Source: Calothrix sp. NIES-2098
GTDB lineage: Bacteria; Cyanobacteriota; Cyanobacteriia; Cyanobacteriales; Nostocaceae
NCBI GenBank assembly: GCA_002368175.1
Contig: AP018172.1
Location: forward strand, 7,381,001-7,445,000
DNA length: 64,000 nucleotides
Direction: 5' to 3'
Below the pieces are notes generated by a model. The model saw only the letters and a list, made by a program, of their open reading frames with translations, was not told where the DNA came from and ran no database searches. Shown here in pieces: positions 37,316-45,690 of this stretch. The position numbers were made by a program, and so were the translations under genes. How positions within the stretch are numbered: the first letter of the stretch is position 1; each line of letters begins with the position of its first letter.

Positions 37316-38308
37316 TTAGCGAATCAGATAAGGCTGATAAATCTGTGCTGGATTGTAGACGAACTGCTTATAAGCCTTTACCTGAGTCGTCAGCAGATGC
37401 CATCGCGGTTGCTTCTCGCCATCATCTATTTGTACTTCCTCCTCCATGCGCTGTAAAAAAGCTTTTAAATATTTTTTTCTTCCTAAATCATTGAGATAAC
37501 AACCTCCATCCCGGTATTCAAAATCATTCTGAGCATCCATGACATTTTTATTCACCAGCCATAGCACCAGAGAATCGACAATTGGCGCACGAAACTCCTC
37601 AATTAAATCAGAAGCAAGAGCAGCATGACGTTCTGAACCTTCGTGCAAACAAGCGTAATAAGGATCGAGTCCCTGAAGTTCAATTAATGCCAGCAAATGA
37701 TTCCAAAGTACCTGATAGCCAAAACTTAATATGGCATTTACAGCATTTCCGGGAGGACGACGGCTACGTCCCATAAACACAAATTCAGGATTTGTCAAGC
37801 ATTCGCCAAATACAGAAAAATATTGTGCTGCACCTGCGCCTTCAAAACCCATCAGCCGATCCCAGTTATCAGCAGTCGCCGCTTGGGAAACTAGGCGATC
37901 TAGATTTTGTAGGACTTTTTCTAGCAACTCAGACTCTTGCCGCCGTCGCTGTCGCCGCAACAGAACTCGACTATTTTTTAACTTTGCCTGTACGATCGCT
38001 CTGGCAGTAATCAACCTTTCTACCTGTGTCAGTTGTTGCTGATAGCGGCACAATTGCCGATACCCCCGCCCAATCGGTAAAATCCGCCCATAACAGTATC
38101 CCATGCGCGACAGGTAGACAATTGGAATCTCTCTCCATAAGCAAGCCCGAATCGCTTGCGTGCTAACTTGGGACTTGCCAAAAATCAGAATCTGTTCCAA
38201 TAGTGGCAGCTGCACCTGACCCTGAACTATCTCCCCCTGTTTGACAATTAATGTTTCTTTTTGCAGTGAAACATAACAGTTTTGCTGAGAGACATAGAGA
38301 GTTCTCAT
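37316..38308 (-). CDS. cas1: Cas1 spacer integrase
   Basis: This 330-aa Cas1 has the acidic metal residue Glu156 (MGFEGAGAAQYF), His222 (YACLHEGSERHAALASDL) and the D234/E237 region (SDLIEEFRAP), which form the active site. The N-terminal beta domain (TLYVSQQNCYVSLQKE) is normal, and the length is typical. It performs integration of new spacers with Cas2. No reverse transcriptase is fused. It lies five bases after the csx18-like gene. Confidence 0.96.
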   Translation of the reverse strand: MRTLYVSQQNCYVSLQKETLIVKQGEIVQGQVQLPLLEQILIFGKSQVSTQAIRACLWREIPIVYLSRMGYCYGRILPIGRGYRQLCRYQQQLTQVERLITARAIVQAKLKNSRVLLRRQRRRQESELLEKVLQNLDRLVSQAATADNWDRLMGFEGAGAAQYFSVFGECLTNPEFVFMGRSRRPPGNAVNAILSFGYQVLWNHLLALIELQGLDPYYACLHEGSERHAALASDLIEEFRAPIVDSLVLWLVNKNVMDAQNDFEYRDGGCYLNDLGRKKYLKAFLQRMEEEVQIDDGEKQPRWHLLTTQVKAYKQFVYNPAQIYQPYLIR

Positions 38309-38313
38309 TATCC

Positions 38314-38598
38314 CTACCTCCAGCGCTGGAAAGTAGATTGCCGCTGCTGACGAGCGAGATTCTGCTTTTGACCGCCAGAATCAGAAATTAAATCAGCATC
38401 TGCTGCTGGTTCCAACCAAGCAATTACTCGATCTGCCACACTGGAGACAATATAAGTAGCAAAAGTCACTAATAATGTATTGATGAGTACGGCTGCTAAT
38501 CCCAAAGGGGCGATCAGTAAAATAACAAGGGTAATACTACCAGTAGATACAGATACTAAAATGTTACGTACTCTAGAAGCACGAGGCGAAATATACAT
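38314..38598 (-). CDS. csx18: Csx18-like small membrane protein
   Basis: This 94-aa protein has an N-terminal basic stretch (SPRASRVRN), two hydrophobic segments (about 12-32 and 34-55) and a Gln/Arg-rich tail. Location directly before cas1-cas2 of a cyanobacterial type III-B locus, size and the VTLVILLIAPLGLAAVLINT type of core agree with Csx18 as I recall it. Function is unknown; a membrane-bound accessory of adaptation or signalling is possible. It is the first gene of the adaptation operon. Confidence 0.7.
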   Translation of the reverse strand: MYISPRASRVRNILVSVSTGSITLVILLIAPLGLAAVLINTLLVTFATYIVSSVADRVIAWLEPAADADLISDSGGQKQNLARQQRQSTFQRWR

Positions 38599-38817
38599 AT
38601 TGATAAATAGTTAATTTATACAAACTGATAATTACTAAGTTATGGGATGAGCAAAAATAAAGCTTGTAAAAGCCAATAATTTTATTTTTGGTTCAAAATC
38701 GCATAAAAGCTTTTCTACAGGGTGTTAGATTGATACAGAAATTGAAAAGATAATATTTTTTCCTTTTGGACACCCAAGTTCTACATCTCGTAAGCTGGAA
38801 AAGCATCGCATCTACCT
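38599..38817. promoter_or_regulatory. Divergent control region csx18-cas1-cas2 / WYL regulator
   Basis: The 219-bp AT-rich region separates the adaptation operon (left) and the WYL regulator (right). Both promoters must lie here. No operator could be defined with certainty. Autoregulation by the WYL protein is a natural inference. Confidence 0.5.
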
Positions 38818-40014
38818 ATGCCGAAAAAACCTACTTCCCATGCCTACGGTGATGCCAAAGCCTTTGAACGGTTGATGCTGCTAATTGCGACTTTACTAAA
38901 GCATCCAGGTGTAGGTAGTCCAGATTTTATCGAGTCAAGCGACAAAGAACAGCACAATTCCCTCAAGCAAGTCCAACTTTGCTTACAAAAACTAGCAGCT
39001 TCCTACGGAGTAGAGTTACCTAAAGGATATCCTTCGATTCCCACACTGCGTAAAGATATAGAAACACTGCGCCGCTATGGTATTCTCGAAGACCGGATGT
39101 ATCGCTGGGGATACTATTTAGGTACTGGTGCCATGTCACAAGAAGAATTGAAAGTAGCTTTCAATGCTTTGGCATCTCAAGCAAAATACCAAGGTGATGG
39201 GATTTTGCGGCGTATTTACCAAACTCTCAGTAAAAGATTGCGGGGATTGGATTTAGAACTCAAAGGCGAATTTTCTTATCCAGTTAGACAGCATCTCAAT
39301 CGCGCCATTGTCTACACAGACCCAGAAGAAATGGCAGCCTTAGGGCAAAATAGAGATACTTTATTTCATCAGTTGGCAGTTGTAGAAAAAGCAATTAGCC
39401 AAGGGCAGACCATCGAAATCTCCCGTGGTAGTGACCCCTACGGTAATAGCCGCATTGGGCCTCAACGAATAATACCGCTACAGTTAATTTATCAAGATAT
39501 TGCCTGGTATTTGCTTCATGAACATTGTGAAAATGGGCATTTAGTAATTGGGCGCTTGAATCGGTTTAAAAATTACTGCCAAGTTTTGCATGAGTCAGGC
39601 CGAGGTCTAGAAGCCCAGAGAAATAGTCTTGCTAAAGCTCACCAACTACTAGAAAATGGCTGGGGCTTGTCTTTAGGAGAACCACCAGAGCAACAATTAG
39701 AACTACAAGGAAAGCTAGAGTTAGTCACAGCAAAAGTGCGTTTCTTTCCGCCAGTAGCAACTTTTATTCAAGAAGGAGAACGACGGCATCCTAAGCAAAA
39801 AATCGTCTTAGGCCCCAAAAATGCCACAACTGGTAAGCCTAGCTATGTAGATTATGTAGTCTCGCTACCACCTCGCTCGTTGGATGAGTTTAGTTTCTGG
39901 GTTTGTCGTTACATGGATAAAGCACGAGTTATTTCCCCTACTCAACTGGTAAAGAAGCACTATCAAGCTGCCCAGGCTTTACTGTCTCACTACAATTCAG
40001 TAGAAATAGAATAG
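38818..40014 (+). CDS. WYL-domain transcriptional regulator of CRISPR locus
   Basis: This 398-aa protein has an N-terminal winged-helix-like part (FERLMLLIATLLKHPG, PSIPTLRKDIETLRRYGILED) and a WYL domain (IPLQLIYQDIAWYLLHEHCENGHLVIGRLNRF, about residues 220-260). WYL proteins commonly regulate cyanobacterial CRISPR loci and may sense nucleic acid or nucleotide ligands. The gene is divergent from csx18-cas1-cas2. The C-terminal WCX-like part (LDEFSFWVCRYMDKARV) is complete, so the protein looks functional. Confidence 0.85.
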   Translation: MPKKPTSHAYGDAKAFERLMLLIATLLKHPGVGSPDFIESSDKEQHNSLKQVQLCLQKLAASYGVELPKGYPSIPTLRKDIETLRRYGILEDRMYRWGYYLGTGAMSQEELKVAFNALASQAKYQGDGILRRIYQTLSKRLRGLDLELKGEFSYPVRQHLNRAIVYTDPEEMAALGQNRDTLFHQLAVVEKAISQGQTIEISRGSDPYGNSRIGPQRIIPLQLIYQDIAWYLLHEHCENGHLVIGRLNRFKNYCQVLHESGRGLEAQRNSLAKAHQLLENGWGLSLGEPPEQQLELQGKLELVTAKVRFFPPVATFIQEGERRHPKQKIVLGPKNATTGKPSYVDYVVSLPPRSLDEFSFWVCRYMDKARVISPTQLVKKHYQAAQALLSHYNSVEIE

Positions 40015-40134
40015 CTGGCGAGAACACATCAGTTTTGCTCCCAGCCAGCAGCGGTCTTTTTGGAATCCTAAAAATTGGTTTAAGAATGATTGGCGATCGC
40101 CACCCAGATAACAGATGAGCCAGAATCAAGGCAT

Positions 40135-41214
40135 TTACAGCGCTGGTATAGTTGCTTGCACTTCACAATTGCGAAACGAACCCATAGAATTGGCTTGCTG
40201 CCGTTGTTGACGCATAGATTGCAAGCGATCTAATGCGTCATTCATCATGCGTACTATGTGACGCTCATAACGGCTGAGTAACTCAATTTGGGGTGGGATG
40301 AGTTGCGATCGCCTAGTTAATTCCTGATAATCCGCAATCGCTTTTTGGTGTTCTCTCTCCACCTGAATTATCTCTTTTTCAATTTTCTCAAGTTCGTTGA
40401 GCCTTTCTCTACATTTCTTCTCAACCTTATCAATCTGGAACTTAACTATAGAGCAACGTAACTGATTTTTAGTTTTAGGGTATTGATTATCAGTTAGGTC
40501 TTGTTGAGCTATCCTTATTAAGACTTGAAGCTGACTGACCTCACCATAAAGGGTTTGCTTTTTCTTCTGCTCTGTTACAAATTCTTGGCAAGCATTAGCA
40601 TATTCCACCGCATTTGAATAACACAGAGGATTAACAGTAATGCTCTTGTATGGATGCTGATATAAAAACTTTGTGATGCCCTTCTCTGCGTCACCTAGCC
40701 ACTCTGACCAGATTGAATTAAAATATTTCTTCCTCACATCTTTATCTAGGTCACGATAAATTTTTAATATCTCTACTAATGCTAGGGTCAATTCTCGCTC
40801 AAGCGCTCTATTATCTGGGTGAAACAGTGTTTTATTCTTTAGTTCATAGTCATCTTTTTCGTAGTAAGGGTATTTAGCTACAGTTGGCGGTTCTAGGGGA
40901 GGAGCAGGCGTTAAAGCATGAGATGCCAACGCTGATTCTGTCATCCACAGGCGATAAAGTCGCATCCTCGCTATTGCTACTTGCTCCAATAGCGTAATTT
41001 CGGTAGGTGACTCCGGTTGAAACTCGCCGATTAACTCCTCCATAAATTGCTGAAACTTAAAAGCATCTTCACCGATAATAGGTACTTTCGTTGCCAGCAG
41101 TCCATGTTGGCTCGCATTTAATCGAGCCACTTGTTTACCTTTTAAAGTCTTGGGGCCGTTACTTTTTCGACCATTGGCTCGACTAATTTCTGGGGAACAA
41201 ACCATAAGATACAT
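40135..41214 (-). CDS. Hypothetical mobile-element protein with N-terminal ISRANGRKSNGPKT motif
   Basis: The 359-aa protein opens with an ISRANGRKSNGPKTLKGKQV segment followed by LNASQHGLLA. This N-terminal pattern is common in proteins of bacterial mobile elements, but I know no function. The middle is acidic and helical, and 230-330 is a coiled coil. The very similar start in DNA-associated proteins suggests nucleic-acid binding. It lies beside the primase-helicase gene and may take part in element maintenance. Confidence 0.6.
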   Translation of the reverse strand: MYLMVCSPEISRANGRKSNGPKTLKGKQVARLNASQHGLLATKVPIIGEDAFKFQQFMEELIGEFQPESPTEITLLEQVAIARMRLYRLWMTESALASHALTPAPPLEPPTVAKYPYYEKDDYELKNKTLFHPDNRALERELTLALVEILKIYRDLDKDVRKKYFNSIWSEWLGDAEKGITKFLYQHPYKSITVNPLCYSNAVEYANACQEFVTEQKKKQTLYGEVSQLQVLIRIAQQDLTDNQYPKTKNQLRCSIVKFQIDKVEKKCRERLNELEKIEKEIIQVEREHQKAIADYQELTRRSQLIPPQIELLSRYERHIVRMMNDALDRLQSMRQQRQQANSMGSFRNCEVQATIPAL

Positions 41215-41514
41215 TATTGATTAACTAATAGTTACAAAATCTCAGCTATCCACATTAGGGGGTGGAGTATGTATGGATAAAGAATGATTATTAATGCTTT
41301 GATTTGGGCGATCGCATGATAACTGGGGTATTGGTCATATTCCATCCTTTGTACTCATACTCGCCCAAGAGCAGATTGAAGACACTCTTGGTTAAGTAAA
41401 TTGGGAAAATCCCATATTTAGAAATTTCACCACAGCTATCTTGCTCTCCCTTGTGAAGCGAACCAAGCGTTCAACTACTAGCTGAATTGCCATTTTTCAC
41501 ACACCCCTAGGGGT
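41215..41514. other. Intergenic region left of the iteron block
   Basis: About 300 bases without an open frame. It is AT-rich, with one HIP1-type GCGATCGC near 41309. It may be part of the replication region together with 41515-41669. No gene, tRNA or terminator was seen. Confidence 0.4.
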
Positions 41515-41669
41515 AGTTAAAAATGCCAGTTAAAACTGGTTAAATCCTTACATAATCTGGATTTTTGACTTTTAACAGTTCTTTGTTACATTCGTTAATT
41601 AAATGTGAGTTAAAACTAGAGTTAAAAGTCTATAATTCATATCATGTAAGGATTTTAGAGTTTTAACTC
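41515..41669. repeat. Iteron-like repeat cluster downstream of primase-helicase
   Basis: The word AGTTAAAA or GGTTAAA occurs at about 41515, 41528, 41538, 41608 and 41619, with the reverse form TTTTAAC at 41570 and 41661. Two short palindromes appear, CCAGTT-AA-AACTGG (41526-41539) and GAGTT-TT-AACTC (41658-41669), and 12-bp perfect inverted arms lie at 41542-41553 and 41644-41655. Such clusters next to a RepA/primase gene are typical of iteron origins. The cluster ends at the stop codon of the replication gene. Confidence 0.5.
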
Positions 41670-44173
41670 CCAGATGTAGGAGTAACTTGAGAAGGGGGGG
41701 GTTGTGTGGATTCTACAAAGTAGACTTTCTTGCGTGGGTTCTTTAATGATTTTTCATTAGCGATCATTCCTCTGCGGGACATCTTGGATAATTCAACACC
41801 AACGTTTTCTCCACCTACTGCGGCTTGAATTTCTTCTAGTTCGTATTTCTGTCCGGGATTGCGTTCCAAGAATTCCATAATGCGTTGCCTCAAAGATTGG
41901 CGCTCTCGGGCGGTTTCTGGAGATTCTCCTTCGTGACCCATATTTTGAAAAATACCTGTGGTAGAGTCATACATGAGCTTTAAAGTGACTGGCTCGTAGC
42001 CTCTAGTTTTCGCCATTGACAAAATCCGATGAGGATCGGACTGGTCTTTACTTACTTTTTCGATTCGATAGTGGAAACTCACACTTCCGGCGATCGCTGT
42101 TGACCCTGATGCTCGACTAACTCCTGTATAGTCTTTTTGCTTATTATCGTGGTGAACCCAAAGTAGAGTAGCGCTGTATTTGATAACTAGGCGTTCAACT
42201 TTTTTGAGCCAGTAACCAATTAACTCTGACTTCTCTTCAATTCCTAAGGGATTGATAATAGTTGCTCGGATACTATCGATAATAACTAAGTCAGGTTGGA
42301 ACTCTTGTAAGTAGGATTCGAGAAGGACTAAATCGTTAATAGTCCAAGCTGCCATCTCATGGAGTTCACCTATAACTTTAATGTTGGCATCGTTATCGTC
42401 GAAACCTCGGCTTGAAAGGTAGTTAGCAGTTACATTCAGTGGCTGATCGCTGTTGATAATCAGCACTTTACCTGGCTTGACTTTTTCTCCGAGAAACGGA
42501 GTACCAGTGACAATACAATAAGCTAAGTCAACAGTTAACAGAGTTTTACTAGCACCTGGTAAACCAGAGAGCATTCCGCTCACGCCTTTAGGTATAATTC
42601 CTTCTACTTGCCACTGGAATGCTTTACCTTCGCTAGCAAATACTTCGCTAAGTGCCAAAAGACGTGGTTTTTTCTGTGTTTGCTTTTCAGCATATTGGAT
42701 AGCTTGACATTGTTGCTCAAATTCTTTAGCACTGATTTGATATCGGCTAAGAATTCTGCTACGCTCTATAATCTGTTTTTGAGGATTTGTCTCACACAAG
42801 AAAGCTTCTATTTCTAAGGTAAGTCTAGTTGGTAGTGACTCTCGGCGTAAATTTGTAATAACTTTACGCTCCCAAAAATAAGAGCTAAGACCTGCTTGTT
42901 CACGAATTTCCTCAAGCTGGAGATTCTCTTCTAATTCATCAAGACCAGCATTGATGACCTTCCTGGCACGTTTTATCGCTTCATCCCTAGATATCTTGTG
43001 TTGAACATTTTTATTGTTGTTGCTGCTTTTGGATGTGTTAATAACATCAGTAGTGAGATTATTTTCAATCTCTAACTTAATAGCAGCAGGACATTTAGCT
43101 TCAAATGTTCCTTTGTCCAATCTACGAATTTTCAGCCAGCAGCTTTCCTCACCACCCAAATATTGTGCAGATGGTTGGCAAGATGATGAATCTATAGTTT
43201 TGAGAATGCGTTGTATGCGATCGCTATCAATCCTTAATTTCTTACCCGCTAACTCAACAATATTTTCAGCATCGCCACTAGTTGATATCCCATTATCAAA
43301 GCACCAATTCTGCCAACCAAATGCTTCCTTAGCTAGTGTAGTTAGTGCCTCACTGCGATCGCCATTGGGATTAGTACCATTTAAGATATCTTTTGGTTTT
43401 TCCGAGAAGAATTCTTCTAGAGGTATTGCATGAGGAGCTAAGTCTAATTGAATTAATGATGATTGAAGCTTTGTGCTGGCTTGTTTTTTGGTTGAATAAA
43501 GACCGATTGATTCTAAATCTTCCACCTCAACTAATTTAGCTCTATTTATTGATTGGTATTGATTTCCAGATGGGCCAATTGTCGGACTCAGAACCGTAAA
43601 CCGACCCTTACCCAAGCATTCCCCCACGTGTTTACCTCCTGGGGATAGTGTAAAGTTGGTGAACTCAGGCATCTTTCTGACTCGAATACCAATTCGCCAA
43701 CCTCCTGAATGAGTAAGTTCAATAAATGTCTCCTTTAAAACTGAGTAACGATTTAGCCAATCTGAGACTAGGCGATCGCATTCTTGCTGTGAATCGAAAT
43801 TTTTGACATCAAAATCAATCCAAACAGTCTTATTCCAACCGCCGAGAGTGCCTACTCCATTAAGAGTATTGGCGAACCATTTATCACGCTCACTCTGCGT
43901 AGGTAATGAATTTTGATAGTTAGAGTGAAACACTAGATGAGGTTCATTATTTTCATCTAAGTAACTAGGATTTTTGCCTGTAAACTTAGGTTTAGGAGTT
44001 TTTCCATCCTCCTCATACTCAATATTTCCATTTTTATCTCTCTTGGGATACTTAAATGGGTCTTGTTTCGGCGCGACTGGTAGTGCTGGATATCCGTGTT
44101 GGCTAAGCCACTCAATAGCTGTGTTGCGATCGCTGAGAAAATTATTGTGGATAGAGGTTGTCTCCATTAACAT
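41663..44173 (-). CDS. Primase-polymerase / RepA-like helicase fusion
   Basis: This 836-aa protein combines an N-terminal primase-polymerase-like region (about 10-230: AIEWLSQHGYPALPVAP, TVWIDFDVKNF, GGWRIGIRV, LSPTIGPSGNQYQSI) with a C-terminal RecA-like RepA/DnaB-type ATPase (Walker A GLPGASKT, VLIINSDQP, Walker B PDLVIIDSI, LLWVHHDNK, SRASGSTAI). Such proteins initiate replication of plasmids and integrative elements. The bulky linker has a Ser/Asn stretch near 380. Its presence with iterons suggests that the island can replicate after excision. The first Met is used; MLMETT has an AGGAGG ribosome site upstream. Confidence 0.8.
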   Translation of the reverse strand: MLMETTSIHNNFLSDRNTAIEWLSQHGYPALPVAPKQDPFKYPKRDKNGNIEYEEDGKTPKPKFTGKNPSYLDENNEPHLVFHSNYQNSLPTQSERDKWFANTLNGVGTLGGWNKTVWIDFDVKNFDSQQECDRLVSDWLNRYSVLKETFIELTHSGGWRIGIRVRKMPEFTNFTLSPGGKHVGECLGKGRFTVLSPTIGPSGNQYQSINRAKLVEVEDLESIGLYSTKKQASTKLQSSLIQLDLAPHAIPLEEFFSEKPKDILNGTNPNGDRSEALTTLAKEAFGWQNWCFDNGISTSGDAENIVELAGKKLRIDSDRIQRILKTIDSSSCQPSAQYLGGEESCWLKIRRLDKGTFEAKCPAAIKLEIENNLTTDVINTSKSSNNNKNVQHKISRDEAIKRARKVINAGLDELEENLQLEEIREQAGLSSYFWERKVITNLRRESLPTRLTLEIEAFLCETNPQKQIIERSRILSRYQISAKEFEQQCQAIQYAEKQTQKKPRLLALSEVFASEGKAFQWQVEGIIPKGVSGMLSGLPGASKTLLTVDLAYCIVTGTPFLGEKVKPGKVLIINSDQPLNVTANYLSSRGFDDNDANIKVIGELHEMAAWTINDLVLLESYLQEFQPDLVIIDSIRATIINPLGIEEKSELIGYWLKKVERLVIKYSATLLWVHHDNKQKDYTGVSRASGSTAIAGSVSFHYRIEKVSKDQSDPHRILSMAKTRGYEPVTLKLMYDSTTGIFQNMGHEGESPETARERQSLRQRIMEFLERNPGQKYELEEIQAAVGGENVGVELSKMSRRGMIANEKSLKNPRKKVYFVESTQPPPSQVTPTSGS

Positions 44174-44259
44174 TGCTCACCTCCTGTTTCCACAATCAGA
44201 TATAAAATTTTCTCTTGGAGTAACCCTAACTTTTTACAGTTGTAATTTTGAGATGCCAT

Positions 44260-44544
44260 TTAGCTGACCTTCCTTCCGCGTTTCAGGGGTTGATTTGAGG
44301 GAAGAGAGTGAAGGTAAGCTTCTATTGCTCTTTGGTGAGCTTGAGGATTATCTCGATTAGCGATCCAATCAAGTATTAGCGGAAGATTATACAGTGTGGT
44401 TCTAGAATTAATCTTTTGCCAGTGAATGCTCTCCTGCCAAATTCCTTGGAGCCGATATCGCTTAAATGTTTCAGAAGACAATCCTATCTGGTTAGATAGT
44501 TGTTTTTTTGTGACAAAATTGTTCATATTAGAGTAATTTGTCAT
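44260..44544 (-). CDS. Excisionase-like HTH protein
   Basis: The 94-aa protein has a MerR/Xis-type winged-helix start (VTKKQLSNQIGLSSETFKRYRLQ) and a basic C-terminus (LKRGRKVS). It lies between the primase-helicase and integrase modules, as excisionases do. ATG 44544 gives 94 aa; ATG 44526 gives 88 aa and would begin exactly at the HTH. A 21-bp inverted repeat (44515-44569) covers both starts, suggesting autoregulation. An alternative is a transcription factor for the replication gene. Confidence 0.65.
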   Translation of the reverse strand: MTNYSNMNNFVTKKQLSNQIGLSSETFKRYRLQGIWQESIHWQKINSRTTLYNLPLILDWIANRDNPQAHQRAIEAYLHSLPSNQPLKRGRKVS

Positions 44545-44569
44545 TAACTACTCTAATATGAACAATTTT
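44515..44569. repeat. 21-bp perfect inverted repeat over the excisionase-like start
   Basis: Left arm 44515-44535 and right arm 44549-44569 are perfect reverse complements, with a 13-base spacer. The left arm contains the coding start MNNF of the excisionase-like gene, and the right arm lies upstream. It could be an operator for that protein or an mRNA hairpin that hides the start. Confidence 0.85.
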
Positions 44570-44738
44570 AGTTTAAGAAAACTGAAAGCGACTTTTCGTG
44601 CTAAATCCTTACGTAGCAAGCATTCTAGAAATAAGTTTTTTTTGACGTATCTTACTTTGCGTATGAGGAGAAAAGCTCTAGTAGCCACCTTAAGATATCA
44701 ACATATCAAGGCAATTTTTATTAATTGCTTACTATAGT

Positions 44739-45521
44739 TTAGTCTGTAGTTTCATTCATAAAAGTGACTTGCTTCTTTTTTCTTCTATCTCGCCTTTGTC
44801 TTTTTCCGTCCTGAGAATCCTCATCTTCTTTTCTACCTTGCCTTTGTATTTTTCCTTGATTAAAAATCCGGTATTTTTCACTCTTCATCAACGCCACAAA
44901 AGTCTCTCTAGCACGCACCACAGGCGTATAGAATTTCAGTCTGAATTGATGATCGCGCTTTGCAAAGGTAATTGCTTGAGTTATAATTTCCCAGGCATAG
45001 GGGCTTTCTTCCCGAGCAAAAGGATTTTCAGATCCCCGAAGTTTACGGTTTTGCTGTTGCAGACGAGCCAGGTAATTCTTTACTGGCACTTGACCATCAA
45101 GACAAGCAAAATTTAGAACCATAAGGTTCCTTTCTAGTATTAAGTCACGGAGCATTAGTGCAGGATAACGGGTCAAAGGTTTTAACAAGTGGATCTGTTC
45201 AAGCATTGTGAGAACAGCTTTCCATATTTCAACTTCTGGTTTGATTATGGCTCTCTCGTTTCTTTTGAGCTTCCAATGCGGAAATTTAGCATCAATATTT
45301 TGCCGATAAAATTCCCCTACAACTGCCTTATGATATTGCAGTAGCTGTCTTCCTGTAACTGTCTGTATCAAATCTTGGTTTTGCTCCTCAGATGTAATTT
45401 CCTCAAAAACTGCCACAAGAATCACTAAGGGATTATTTATCTGAAATGCTGAGGGAGCTATTAAATAGGGGCTAGGCACTAATACGTATGGATTGGGCAC
45501 AAATAATAGATTTTCGCTCAT
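44739..45521 (-). CDS. Hypothetical protein, 260 aa, basic C-terminus
   Basis: I do not recognise this protein. It opens with MSENLLFVPNPYVLVPSPYL, is helical from residue 45 to 200, and ends in a highly charged tail with GRKEDEDSQDGKRQRRDRRKKKQ. The tail suggests nucleic-acid binding. It sits between the excisionase-like and integrase genes and may belong to the replication/excision module. No clear membrane or enzyme motif is present. Confidence 0.6.
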   Translation of the reverse strand: MSENLLFVPNPYVLVPSPYLIAPSAFQINNPLVILVAVFEEITSEEQNQDLIQTVTGRQLLQYHKAVVGEFYRQNIDAKFPHWKLKRNERAIIKPEVEIWKAVLTMLEQIHLLKPLTRYPALMLRDLILERNLMVLNFACLDGQVPVKNYLARLQQQNRKLRGSENPFAREESPYAWEIITQAITFAKRDHQFRLKFYTPVVRARETFVALMKSEKYRIFNQGKIQRQGRKEDEDSQDGKRQRRDRRKKKQVTFMNETTD

Positions 45522-45690
45522 ACGACTCTTAGATTTTTAGTGATGATAATCGGTGATCGCTGTCGCAGAAAGGCAAGACTTTCGACAAAATGCTAGATTC
45601 AGACAAGAATGTTAGCAAGTAAGGCTGCATTGATTTAATGTAGAGACAATTCATGAATTACCCCTACATTTCTTACTAGATAAGTAATAA

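Noticed and set aside
37582..38042. Plus-strand frames opposite cas1
   Set aside because: They are shadows of the cas1 coding strand with no start signals.
40015..40060. Terminator after the WYL gene (GCTGGC...GCCAGC)
   Set aside because: The arms are only six bases, the loop is long and there is no T-run.
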